From the NCBI GenBank assembly GCA_947624155.1, contig CANQJB010000007.1:1-53265 (forward strand): DNA of 53,265 bases, given 5' to 3'. Positions 8,763 through 16,462 of the stretch are shown here, piece by piece. Position numbers and translations under genes: made by a program. This DNA is from an uncultured Clostridia bacterium. Its GTDB lineage: Bacteria; Bacillota; Clostridia; Oscillospirales; Ruminococcaceae. The notes below the pieces were generated by a model. That model was not told where the DNA came from. It did not search any database and worked only from the letters and a program-made list of their open reading frames with translations. Positions within the stretch are counted from its first letter, which is position 1; each line of letters opens with the position of its first letter.

Positions 8763-11051
8763 CTATTCTTTCTCAACCTCAAATCTGTCCACCGCCGTCA
8801 ACGCGTTCGAGGTGTACTGAATATAGAACTCATATCTGCCGCTCTTTTTTGCCTCGAACATGGCCTCGATATCCTCCATGCTCTCGTCGCTGCTTCTGCC
8901 GAGCTCATGCTGTTCGCCGTCAAAGATATACCCGACGATCAGCTCGCCGCCGTGCGAAACTTCGTTCTCGGGGCGGTCGACCGTGACCGTCGCCTTTTCG
9001 CCCTTCTCGAAGTAAACGCCTTCGCCGGAGACGTTGAAAACGGTAAGGCTTGTGCCTGCGGTGAAGTGGTCGGCCTTCAAATCGCCGCCCTCGACGATGT
9101 CTATATAAATCATCGGGGCAGAGATTATCACACCGTTTAATTCGGAGGCGGTTTCCGCGCTGACCGTTACATTGACTCCCTTTGAGACCTCAAGGGTGCC
9201 GAAGTCGAGGGCAGGGCAGTCGACCCAGCTGCTGTCGTCAAGAGATGTCGCCGCCGTGATGATGTATTCTCCCTCTTTGAGTCCCTGAATCAGCACACAG
9301 TTGCTGATCGTCGTCTGGGTTCTTAGAGTCTCTCCGTCCGCGCTGCTGACCGTAACGCGGTAGCTTCTGTTCGGCGTCGGGTCGTTTGAAAGATGAACGT
9401 AAACCCCGTCAGGGCCGACGGTCGTCATGTCCGAAATGATATAATTTGCGCCGACGTCGATATTGCCGTAGACCTCGGCTCTTTTCGACGTTTCCTCCGG
9501 AGTCATTTCGCCGCTCTGCTCGGTGATCTTAAAGTCAACACCGCAGATAATCAGCTCGTCGCTGTTCGGGTTAGTGAGAAAGATCTGATAGCTGCCCGGC
9601 TCAAAGCTCTTCGATTTGTCCCCGTCGACCTCTTTGCAGCTCAGCGAAACCGGAATTTCGGTAACCTTTCCGTTGGCATACATATCGCCGGCCTCGCTGT
9701 ATTTTGCCTCCATCGTCAGATCTCCGTATGTCTCGACCCACACTGTATATTCGTCAAGGTCGTCTTCGCCATATGTCGACCCGCCATAGGTGAAGCACTG
9801 TGGATACCACTTTCCGTCCTCAATAAGCCCCGCATAAAGCTCCTGATTCGGCGGCAGAGAGAGGTCATATCCCTCCGGCAGCAGTCGGCTCAATCTGAGC
9901 GATAAAATTTTGCCCTCTTCGAGAACAAAGTCCTCGCCGCCGTTTGTCAGAACAACGGTTCCTCCCGCCGGAATGGTGAAGCCCTTTTTTGCTTCGTCTA
10001 GCTCCAGTGTGACCGCGTCATTCGGCGGAGTGATCTCGGTTTTATATCCCGAGAGCTTTGCTTCCTCAAATTCATGCAGATTTGCGGTCTGTCTGCCGTC
10101 CGTTCCCGCCGCGGTGAAAACAGTGATCCCGACCGCGGCAGCGATAACCGCCGCTGCGACAACAGACAGTATTGTTGTGTTGCGGTATTTCATAATTGCA
10201 CCAATCCTTTCTTCGATTGCCGTTCTTGCGAAGCCCGGGCCAATCGGTGAAAGACCACTTCTTTTTTCCTCAAGCTCGATGAGCGCGAGAGCATAGTCTT
10301 TGCGGGAATCTATCCCGAGCTCCCTCAGAACGTCTTCATCGCATCTCAGCTCAATGTCCCTTGCGATAAGGCTGTGCATCGCCCAGACCAGCGGATTGAA
10401 CCAGTGTATGCAGAGCGCGGTGTTTGAGAAGAATTTTAGAACCCCGTCCGCCCTGCGGATATGGTTGAATTCGTGCAGGAGAACCAATCTGAGCTTTTCC
10501 GTGTCACCGGCGTCAAAGCCTTTCGGCAAAAGTATCACCGGTCTGATCAGGCCGTAGGTCATCGGCGAGCTGACCGCTCCGCTCAGCCTGACCGTTACTG
10601 TTCTTTTGAGCTTTCGGCTTTTTAGCCATTCCGAGGCAAAATCGCTTTTCAGCGGCAGCGAGAACCTGAATTCCAGCCTGCATCTGATATATGTTGCTGC
10701 GAAATAGGCCACCATTATCAGCGCGCCGATCAGCCATATCGCCGCGGCAATATCCGGTTTAATTCCCTCCGCCGCAGGATAAGCGCCCGTGCCTTCGCCC
10801 AAAACCGCCGGAATCTGCGCAAAAGTTCCCATGTTTCCGGAAATATCCGTGCCGAAAACGGCAGATTGCTTTGCGGCAGCTTCCTTTGCCGCTTCTGGCA
10901 GCCGAAACGGTATCAAAAGCCGAATTATCGCCGCCTCCCAGAGCAGGATAAAGAATGTCTTCGGCAGCCTGTTTATAAACACAGCCCTGAAAACCGCTAT
11001 CGCCGCGATCATGATCCCGCCCTGAATGCTCATTCTCAAAAGATCCATCAT
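8763..11051 (-). CDS. BlaR1/MecR1-like M56 metallopeptidase antirepressor
   Basis: A 762-residue membrane protein. The N-terminal part (about 1-300) is an M56 peptidase: several membrane helices, the zinc site HEFNH (193-197) followed by IHWFNPLVW and a downstream ELRCDED, and a further helix near 285-305. The rest (about 320-762) is an extracellular region of repeated beta-rich segments. I see no penicillin-binding Ser-x-x-Lys sensor domain, so it is a BlaR1-type protease with an unrelated ectodomain. It starts 2 bases after the blaI stop. By analogy, ectodomain signalling activates the protease and leads to inactivation of BlaI. The ligand is unknown. Confidence 0.85.
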   Translation of the reverse strand: MMDLLRMSIQGGIMIAAIAVFRAVFINRLPKTFFILLWEAAIIRLLIPFRLPEAAKEAAAKQSAVFGTDISGNMGTFAQIPAVLGEGTGAYPAAEGIKPDIAAAIWLIGALIMVAYFAATYIRCRLEFRFSLPLKSDFASEWLKSRKLKRTVTVRLSGAVSSPMTYGLIRPVILLPKGFDAGDTEKLRLVLLHEFNHIRRADGVLKFFSNTALCIHWFNPLVWAMHSLIARDIELRCDEDVLRELGIDSRKDYALALIELEEKRSGLSPIGPGFARTAIEERIGAIMKYRNTTILSVVAAAVIAAAVGITVFTAAGTDGRQTANLHEFEEAKLSGYKTEITPPNDAVTLELDEAKKGFTIPAGGTVVLTNGGEDFVLEEGKILSLRLSRLLPEGYDLSLPPNQELYAGLIEDGKWYPQCFTYGGSTYGEDDLDEYTVWVETYGDLTMEAKYSEAGDMYANGKVTEIPVSLSCKEVDGDKSKSFEPGSYQIFLTNPNSDELIICGVDFKITEQSGEMTPEETSKRAEVYGNIDVGANYIISDMTTVGPDGVYVHLSNDPTPNRSYRVTVSSADGETLRTQTTISNCVLIQGLKEGEYIITAATSLDDSSWVDCPALDFGTLEVSKGVNVTVSAETASELNGVIISAPMIYIDIVEGGDLKADHFTAGTSLTVFNVSGEGVYFEKGEKATVTVDRPENEVSHGGELIVGYIFDGEQHELGRSSDESMEDIEAMFEAKKSGRYEFYIQYTSNALTAVDRFEVEKE

Positions 11052-11052
11052 T

Positions 11053-11412
11053 TTACTCCAGCTCGCCTACAATCGCCCTGAGCCGCTCGATCTGCTCCTT
11101 TGTGAGCTTCTTGCGGCCCAAAAGCGCCGAAAAGAGCTTATCCGCCGAACCGTCATAAACTCTGTTGATCAGTTCGTCTGTCTCGACCTCCTGAACCTCG
11201 TCCTTTGTGACAAGAGCATGGCAGATAAAATGCGGCTCTGAGCGCTCTACCGTGCCCTTGCTGATGCACCTCTTTATAAGGGTGTATGTGGTGTTGATGT
11301 TCCAACCGACCTCTTTTCCGAGAACCTCGGCGACTCGCCTCGCGGGGACGTCTCCCTCGCGCCAGAGCACATTCATCACCTTCAGCTCGGAGTCAAAAAG
11401 CTTGTAATCCAT
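11053..11412 (-). CDS. blaI: BlaI/MecI-family repressor
   Basis: A 119-residue winged-helix repressor with the family sequence DSELKVMNVLWREGDVPARRV, the wing INTTYTLIKRCISKG and a helical dimerisation tail. It binds inverted repeats near its own promoter; candidate operators are visible at 11453-11494. It is transcribed first, followed by the membrane protease partner, the usual blaI-blaR1 order. No beta-lactamase gene follows, so the regulon may be envelope stress rather than resistance (inference). Confidence 0.92.
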   Translation of the reverse strand: MDYKLFDSELKVMNVLWREGDVPARRVAEVLGKEVGWNINTTYTLIKRCISKGTVERSEPHFICHALVTKDEVQEVETDELINRVYDGSADKLFSALLGRKKLTKEQIERLRAIVGELE

Positions 11413-11435
11413 AACCGTCCTCCTTTTTTAGTATT

Positions 11436-11494
11436 TGTGATCACATCTATATACTACCGCAGTCTTATAAATTCGTCAATACTACAACAGTAGT
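11436..11494 (-). promoter_or_regulatory. blaI promoter with BlaI-type operators
   Basis: On the minus strand the -35 is TTGACG (11479-11474) and the -10 is TAGTAT (11456-11451), with a 17-base spacer. A perfect 5-4-5 inverted repeat ACTAC-AACA-GTAGT (11481-11494) touches the -35. A weaker copy ACTAC-CGCA-GTCTT (11453-11466) overlaps the -10. These fit BlaI/MecI half sites. A separate palindrome TGTGATCACA lies at 11436-11445 near the transcription start. Confidence 0.7.
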
Positions 11495-11520
11495 GTTAAT
11501 AAAAAATTTACATTTACCCT

Positions 11521-11549
11521 TTGACGAGAGGCAAGCGTTGTGATAGACT
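11521..11549 (+). promoter_or_regulatory. Promoter of prmA
   Basis: TTGACG (11521-11526), a 17-base spacer and TAGACT (11544-11549) with an extended TGA before the -10. Confidence 0.6.
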
Positions 11550-11575
11550 ATATAAAAAGAAAAGGGGGAATTTAG

Positions 11576-12532
11576 ATGGAGTGGATCGAACTCCGAATTT
11601 ACGCCGAACATAGAAATATCGAGCAGCTTACCGCCGCGCTTATCTCCGCCGGCGTGACCGGCCTTGTGATCAATGATCCCGAGGATATAAAGGAATTTGC
11701 CGCCGAAAAGAATTCGAGCTGGGACTATATCGACGACGAGCTTTTAAAGTCCGCGACGGCAGGGGAGGCGTATGTGACCGTTTATATATCCGGCGACGAA
11801 AACGGCGCCGCCGAACTTGAATCTATCGGCTGCGCGCTTGATCGCTTGACGGCTCTCGGAATCGAATACCGCACCGAGCGTGGTAATATCCGCGAGGAGG
11901 ACTGGGCGAACGAGTGGAAGAAATTTTTCAAGCCCCAGCCGATCGGTGAGAAAATAATAATCAAGCCCTCATGGGAGACGGTTCCCGACCCCGAGGGCAG
12001 AAAGATAATCGAGCTCGACCCCGAAAACAGCTTCGGCACCGGCCGCCACCACACAACTCAGCTCTGCATTGAGCTGATGGAGAGATATATTTCGGAGGGC
12101 GACAGCGTCATCGACCTCGGCTGCGGAAGCGGGATAATCTTCATTTCTGCATTTGCTCTCGGCGCAAAGAGCGCAGTCGGCGTCGACATTTCTCCCGACG
12201 CGATCAAAATATCCCGCCGTAATGCCGAGAAAAACGGAATAACGGCAGACAAGGTCAGCCTCTACTGCGGCGACGCCGTAGCCGACCCGGAACTGCACAG
12301 CAAAATCAGTAAAGCATATGACCTTGTCGCGGCCAACATTGTCGCCGATGTTTTGCTCTATATGCGCGAGCTCTTTGCCGAGCTGACAAAACCCGCGGGA
12401 ATACTCGTTTTGTCCGGAATAATCGACGACAGACTCGACGAGGTATTAGAGGCCGTCAAGGCTCAAGGCTTTACTCTCCTTGAGCAGCGCCACCGCGACA
12501 TCTGGAACGCAGCGGTGTTCAGGAAGATCTGA
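11576..12532 (+). CDS. prmA: Ribosomal protein L11 methyltransferase
   Basis: PrmA uses S-adenosylmethionine to methylate L11. The 318-residue protein has the N-terminal substrate-recognition domain (about 1-90), the linker motif EEDWANEWKKFFKP and the conserved FGTGRHHTT; the usual form is FGTGTHPTT, so two positions vary. The Rossmann SAM-binding motif is VIDLGCGSGI, followed by the NIVADVL motif. Length is normal and GGGGG precedes the ATG. It is divergent from blaI and has its own promoter. Confidence 0.92.
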   Translation: MEWIELRIYAEHRNIEQLTAALISAGVTGLVINDPEDIKEFAAEKNSSWDYIDDELLKSATAGEAYVTVYISGDENGAAELESIGCALDRLTALGIEYRTERGNIREEDWANEWKKFFKPQPIGEKIIIKPSWETVPDPEGRKIIELDPENSFGTGRHHTTQLCIELMERYISEGDSVIDLGCGSGIIFISAFALGAKSAVGVDISPDAIKISRRNAEKNGITADKVSLYCGDAVADPELHSKISKAYDLVAANIVADVLLYMRELFAELTKPAGILVLSGIIDDRLDEVLEAVKAQGFTLLEQRHRDIWNAAVFRKI

Positions 12533-12587
12533 GACTGGTAAGTATTTAGAGCAAAAAATAAACTCGGGGGTTTCTCAAGTTTTATTT

Positions 12588-12632
12588 TAAAATTTTCGTT
12601 CGAGACTTTTGAAAAAGTTTGGCAACGTTCCC
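12588..12632 (+). repeat. Copy A of a dispersed TTTTCGxTCGAG repeat
   Basis: AAAATTTTCGTTCGAGACTT, followed by TTGAAAAAG, resembles the start of the element at 37343 and the arm at 29425-29441. It lies between prmA and a terminator. It could be a degraded repeat copy. Confidence 0.4.
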
Positions 12633-12649
12633 CTTCCCACACTTACATT

Positions 12650-12688
12650 AAAATCTGCTCCTTCCCGAATGGGCAAGGAGCAGATTTT
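12650..12688. terminator. Bidirectional terminator after prmA
   Basis: AAAATCTGCTCCTT (12650-12663) pairs with AAGGAGCAGATTTT (12675-12688), a perfect 14-bp stem serving prmA and the convergent pseudogene. Confidence 0.88.
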
Positions 12689-12712
12689 ATGCGCTCAAAT
12701 TTGAAGCCGCAT

Positions 12713-13716
12713 TTACATAATTTTCACCTTAACCTTCCCTCCGCTCAGTTCAAACACCGCGTCATACTCCTGCGGGTTTTTCAGATGGTGCGTGACCGTC
12801 AGCAAAGTGAGGTCTTTCATCTTCAAAAGCTCGCTTTCGATCTCCGAGGCGGTCTGCTCGTCTAACGCAGGCGACCCTCATCGAGAATCAGGAAGTTTGT
12901 GTTCCTTATCAGCGCTCTTGCGATTGCGATTCTCTGCTTCTGACCGCCCGAAAGCCGTTCGCCGTGCTCGCCGACAACATATTCCGCACCCTCGGGCAGC
13001 GTCTCTATAAATTTCCGGACGCCGCTCGTTCTGACCGCCCGGTCAAACTGCCCGTCGCTGAAACCGTCAAACAGGCAGATGTTGTTGCGGACGGTATCGT
13101 CGAAGAGGAATACATACTGATGTATGCACGCAGCCACCCGATTGAGCCTGTCGCGGTTAATCTCGCGGAGCTCTGTACCGTCATAGAATATCCCGCCGCC
13201 ATAGTCCGGATAATCGCCGAACAAAAGCCTGCGGTATTTGCCGTCATCCGCAAAATACGCCTCATATCCTTTTTCGGGGTCGGGGAACACCGATATATAG
13301 GACACATCAGTTAAAGAGCCGAGCATTATCCCTTCATCCGAAGCAAAATATATGCTCGAGTCCTGCGGAATGTTATCGGTTGATGAAGAAAGTCCCGCGC
13401 AGCCCGATTTAAGCGTCTCCCACATCAGGCGGCAGATCTCATCAAGGCGTTTAGATTCCGGCAGCGACGCGATATAGCGCGGCAGCACCTCCCGCATATT
13501 TTCCTCGGTAATCTTTTCGCGGCCGAAAAGGGCGTCGACGGTAACGCCGAGCCGGTCGGCGATAGCAGGCTGGAGGGATATGTCCGGAGTCCCGCCGGTC
13601 TCCCACTGCGAAACCGCCGAGCTGCTGACTCCTATCGCCTCTACGAGCTCTTTTTGAGTAATGCCTATTTCCTTTCGGAATTTCTGAATCCGTTATCCGA
13701 CGATCAAATAATTCAC
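12713..13716 (-). pseudogene. Chimeric pseudogene: XRE regulator fused to the distal half of an ABC ATPase
   Basis: On the minus strand a GTG at 13716 with GGAGGTG upstream starts V-N-Y-L-I-V-G, then an in-frame TAA at codon 8 (13695-13693). The same frame continues with an XRE helix-turn-helix (ITQKELVEAIGVSSSAVSQW) and the regulator body up to KYRR. It then runs straight into an ABC ATPase lacking Walker A (LLFGDYPDYGG, HQYVFLFDD) with signature LSGGQKQRIAIARAL and Walker B FLILDE. After LDEG a frameshift follows, and the remaining C-terminus (ALDEQTASEIESELLKMKD to KVKVKIM) is in another frame, ending at 12713. So there are three lesions: a nonsense codon, a deletion fusion and a frameshift. 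Confidence 0.85.
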
Positions 13717-13743
13717 AGCGCACCTCCGTTAAGTGATGATTAT

Positions 13744-13772
13744 ATTATACAGCAAGCAGCGCTTATTTTCAA
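13744..13772 (-). promoter_or_regulatory. Promoter of the chimeric pseudogene
   Basis: On the minus strand TTGAAA (13772-13767), a 17-base spacer and TATAAT (13749-13744). The promoter and ribosome binding site are intact although the gene is broken. Confidence 0.65.
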
Positions 13773-13871
13773 CGGGCGCGCGCTTACGAAAAAATAAGCA
13801 GGGCTAAAGAAGCGATAAATTTGCCTATGCGGGAAGTTTGTCGGGGGAGTTTGTTCCAATCTGCGCAACAT

Positions 13872-13909
13872 AAAAGAGTACCCAAGCTCTTGCTTGGGTA
13901 CTCTCTTTT
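13872..13909. terminator. Bidirectional terminator
   Basis: AGAGTACCCAAGC (13875-13887), a TCTT loop and GCTTGGGTACTCT (13892-13904), with A- and T-runs on the flanks. It lies just downstream of the XRE-TPR gene on the minus strand. Confidence 0.88.
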
Positions 13910-13931
13910 GCATCGCGTTATATCTTTGCCT

Positions 13932-14987
13932 TCACTTAACGTTTTCCAGCCTCTTGACAACCGCTTTGAACCTGTCTGTATCGCGAACGAAGTCGTAAAC
14001 AGGGCAATTAAGCCCATCCAAAATGTCGTCGGCGAGATTTTTGCCGTCGGGGTTCGGCATCCAATCCATTACTTCTTTGCCTCTGAAAGCGGGGGAGGTG
14101 TAGTGCGAGTTAAAATTGTAGCTCAGGAACCTTGCGGCATGCTCCGCTTCTTTTTCGAGGCACAAAAGAGTGTTTTCTGTGTCTTTGCGGTTGGCGTATA
14201 TAACCGACATATCATCAAAAGCGCCGGCTAAAGAGTAAGAGTGATAGGCAGTATCACCGTCGCAGAAAACCGTTTCGCATACCCCGACGCACTGCTTTAA
14301 GAGACTGAGCCTGTCGTCGGCGGAGAATGAAGCTTCGTCGTTTCCGAGCATTCTGAGGCCCATCTCCAAACGCCCGAGGCAGAACAGCATATATTCCTGC
14401 AAATTCGGCTTGAAATCGGCGTCGGTCTTTTCGAGCAGGAACATTAGCATATCCTCCTTTGAGAACCACGTCGGCGGGCAGGCCTTTGCCGTTTCAACGG
14501 CGCATTGGCGGTTTCCTGAGTTTCGGTAGGCATAGATGAGCGTCTGAGTTGTTTCGCAGCGAAGCTCAAAATCGGTGCATTCCGAGAGTATCTTTTTGCA
14601 AAGCTCTATGGCTTCATCGAACCTGCCGAGGCAGCTGAGGTTTTCCGCGAGCAGATACATTATCTGATAAGAGCGCGGGAACTCCGCGAGCCCCTTTCTG
14701 AGCACCGATACCGCCTCTTCAAACTTTGACTGCGCATAAAATGCCTTCGATTCGTCCGCTATCGCTTTTATCTTCTCGTTTGTCTTGGTAATGTCTACTC
14801 CCAGAAGGCGGTCGGTGGTCACTCCGAACACGTTTGCCAGAGCGGGAAGCTGAGAAATGTCCGGCGCGGTCCTGTCGGTCTCCCACTGGCTGACCGCCTG
14901 CGGCGAAACGCAGAGATATTCCCCTAACTGCTCCTGCGTGATGTCCTGCTCACGCCTTAATGATTTAATTGTCTGTCCGATAGTCAT
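13932..14987 (-). CDS. XRE-family regulator with TPR-like repeats
   Basis: A 351-residue cytoplasmic protein. Residues about 5-60 form the helix-turn-helix (IKSLRREQDITQEQLGEYLC, then SPQAVSQWETDRTAPD). Residues about 85-330 are helical TPR-like repeats (SKFEEAVSVLRKGLAEFP, GRFDEAIELCKKIL). This is the layout of regulators that bind peptide or protein ligands; the target is unknown. Two in-frame ATGs lie upstream (15020 and 14996), but the third at 14987 is best spaced from GGGAG. It has its own promoter at 15068-15040 and a strong terminator. Confidence 0.85.
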   Translation of the reverse strand: MTIGQTIKSLRREQDITQEQLGEYLCVSPQAVSQWETDRTAPDISQLPALANVFGVTTDRLLGVDITKTNEKIKAIADESKAFYAQSKFEEAVSVLRKGLAEFPRSYQIMYLLAENLSCLGRFDEAIELCKKILSECTDFELRCETTQTLIYAYRNSGNRQCAVETAKACPPTWFSKEDMLMFLLEKTDADFKPNLQEYMLFCLGRLEMGLRMLGNDEASFSADDRLSLLKQCVGVCETVFCDGDTAYHSYSLAGAFDDMSVIYANRKDTENTLLCLEKEAEHAARFLSYNFNSHYTSPAFRGKEVMDWMPNPDGKNLADDILDGLNCPVYDFVRDTDRFKAVVKRLENVK

Positions 14988-15039
14988 TATTATCATCTCC
15001 CAAAGATTTAAAAATTTCAAAAGCGCTTTTGTTGATTCA

Positions 15040-15068
15040 ATTATATCGCGCCACGCGAAAGATGTAAA
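15040..15068 (-). promoter_or_regulatory. Promoter of the XRE-TPR gene
   Basis: On the minus strand TTTACA (15068-15063), a 17-base spacer and TATAAT (15045-15040). The 350 bases between this gene and gpx hold only this and the gpx promoter; nothing else is seen. Confidence 0.7.
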
Positions 15069-15252
15069 GACAGCAGATGTTGACAGCGCCTAAAGCGCGA
15101 CTTGAGATTTGAAAGCTGAGTGTCCGTTTCGCATGCATTATTCGTAATTTAGATATATCACCGGGACGGCACCTTGAAATCCTGATATCTGACTTCTGAC
15201 AATCTTCTTTTTTGATGTGGCCTCTTAGGGCGCATACAATTCCCTGACTCTC

Positions 15253-15289
15253 TTGACAGTTTATATTTTCTGTTTTATAATACTTATAT
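15253..15289 (+). promoter_or_regulatory. gpx promoter with PerR-box-like palindrome
   Basis: A consensus TTGACA (15253-15258), a 17-base spacer and TATAAT (15276-15281). The -10 is embedded in TTATAAT-A-CTTATAT (15275-15289), which matches the PerR consensus TTATAATnATTATAA at 12 of 14 defined positions. Part of this match is forced by the -10 itself. Confidence 0.6.
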
Positions 15290-15336
15290 CAATCGTGCAC
15301 TATTAAATAGCACAAAATTAAAATGGAGGTAAAATT

Positions 15337-15876
15337 ATGAACATCTACGATTTCAAAGTAACGGCTCAGGACGGCAGCGAGGTTGCGCTTTCAGACTACA
15401 AGGGCAAAGTTCTTTTAATCGTCAACACCGCGACCGGCTGCGGGTTCACGCCGCAGTATGCCGAGCTCCAAGAGCTGTACGAGCTTCATCAGAAGGACGG
15501 GTTTGAAATTCTCGACTTCCCCTGCAACCAGTTCGGCGAGCAGGCTCCGGGCAGCGACGAGGAAATTCACACCTTCTGCACCGGGCGGTTCGGGATCTCC
15601 TTCCCGCAGTTCAAAAAGATCGACGTCAACGGCGAAAACGCGATCCCGCTCTACAAATATCTGACGGAAAACACCACCTTTGCCGGCTTTTCCGGTCCGA
15701 TGGCTCTGATCCTCAAGCCGATCGTCAAGAAGATGGACAAGGATTACAAGAACAACGGCAATATCAAGTGGAATTTCACCAAATTTTTGATAGACAGAAA
15801 CGGCGAGATCGTCGCGCGCTTTGAGCCGACCGAATCGCTTGACAAGGTAAAGGCAAAGGTCGAGGAGATTTTGTGA
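15337..15876 (+). CDS. Glutathione peroxidase-family thiol peroxidase
   Basis: A 179-residue peroxidase that reduces H2O2 or organic hydroperoxides in the cytoplasm. The catalytic residues are Cys35 (TATGCGFT), Gln65 (FPCNQFG) and Trp145 (KWNFTKFL). Cys81, 46 residues after Cys35, occupies the place of the resolving cysteine in two-cysteine, thioredoxin-dependent members, so thioredoxin rather than glutathione is the likely reductant (inference). It has a strong RBS (GGAGG) and a consensus promoter with a PerR-like box. Confidence 0.93.
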   Translation: MNIYDFKVTAQDGSEVALSDYKGKVLLIVNTATGCGFTPQYAELQELYELHQKDGFEILDFPCNQFGEQAPGSDEEIHTFCTGRFGISFPQFKKIDVNGENAIPLYKYLTENTTFAGFSGPMALILKPIVKKMDKDYKNNGNIKWNFTKFLIDRNGEIVARFEPTESLDKVKAKVEEIL

Positions 15877-15975
15877 CGAATCACGAAAAATAGCGCTTGC
15901 AGAGCACATTTCGGACAGTGCTGAAGTTTCCCCAGCAATGGCGGACGATGGCAGCTTTGTTTGCACGGTGAATAG

Positions 15976-16209
15976 ATTCAATCCGGAAAAAATGGCGGGA
16001 AAAACGTCTTCGATGTCGACGAGTGGCTTCCGGAAACGGGGTTTGAGACTATTTTTTCAGAATTCCGAAGCAGTTCGGCTGCTGACTTATCGTTTTCAAA
16101 AATGCTGCTGTCTGGCGACTTTGAATTTATCTGTCAGTATGGCAGAGATACAGGCAAATGCAGTGTCAGGCATTTACAACCTGAAGCGTCGCGAAAATTA
16201 ACGCTGTGA
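15976..16209 (+). pseudogene. Unidentified coding remnant downstream of gpx
   Basis: There is no intact gene between gpx and 16463. One frame is open from the TAG at 15973 to TGA 16209 (77 codons, no start), with protein-like composition: NVFDVDEWLPETGFETIFSE, later FSKMLLSGDFEFICQYG. A competing frame (15938-16201) starts with ATG but is rich in Arg, Cys and Ser and looks less protein-like. I read this as the 3' remnant of a lost gene; family unknown. Bases 16210-16380 show nothing recognisable. Confidence 0.35.
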
Positions 16210-16385
16210 ATGCAGACCGAGACGTGGCAAGTTTAAAGAAGATTTGAGGCTCAGGCTTTGATAGGCAATAGGGGATAGGTGAAAACTATGCGCATAAAGC
16301 AACTGCGCTTATATGATGGTTGCTAATACTGTATTCTTATCTCCGCCTCACCCTCAAATCGTGAAAAATAAGAGTAGGATATGTA

Positions 16386-16414
16386 TTGAATTGCAATTGT
16401 ATATATTATATAAT
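16386..16414 (+). promoter_or_regulatory. Promoter of the malectin-like pseudogene
   Basis: TTGAAT (16386-16391), a 17-base spacer and TATAAT (16409-16414). Confidence 0.6.
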
Positions 16415-16462
16415 GAAAATGCAGATATTCCTTGCAATTTATCATTTTGAGGAGGTATTTTC

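Noticed and set aside
15938..16201. 87-codon ATG-started frame after gpx as a gene
   Set aside because: Its composition is rich in Arg, Cys and Ser, it lacks an RBS, and an overlapping frame looks more protein-like.
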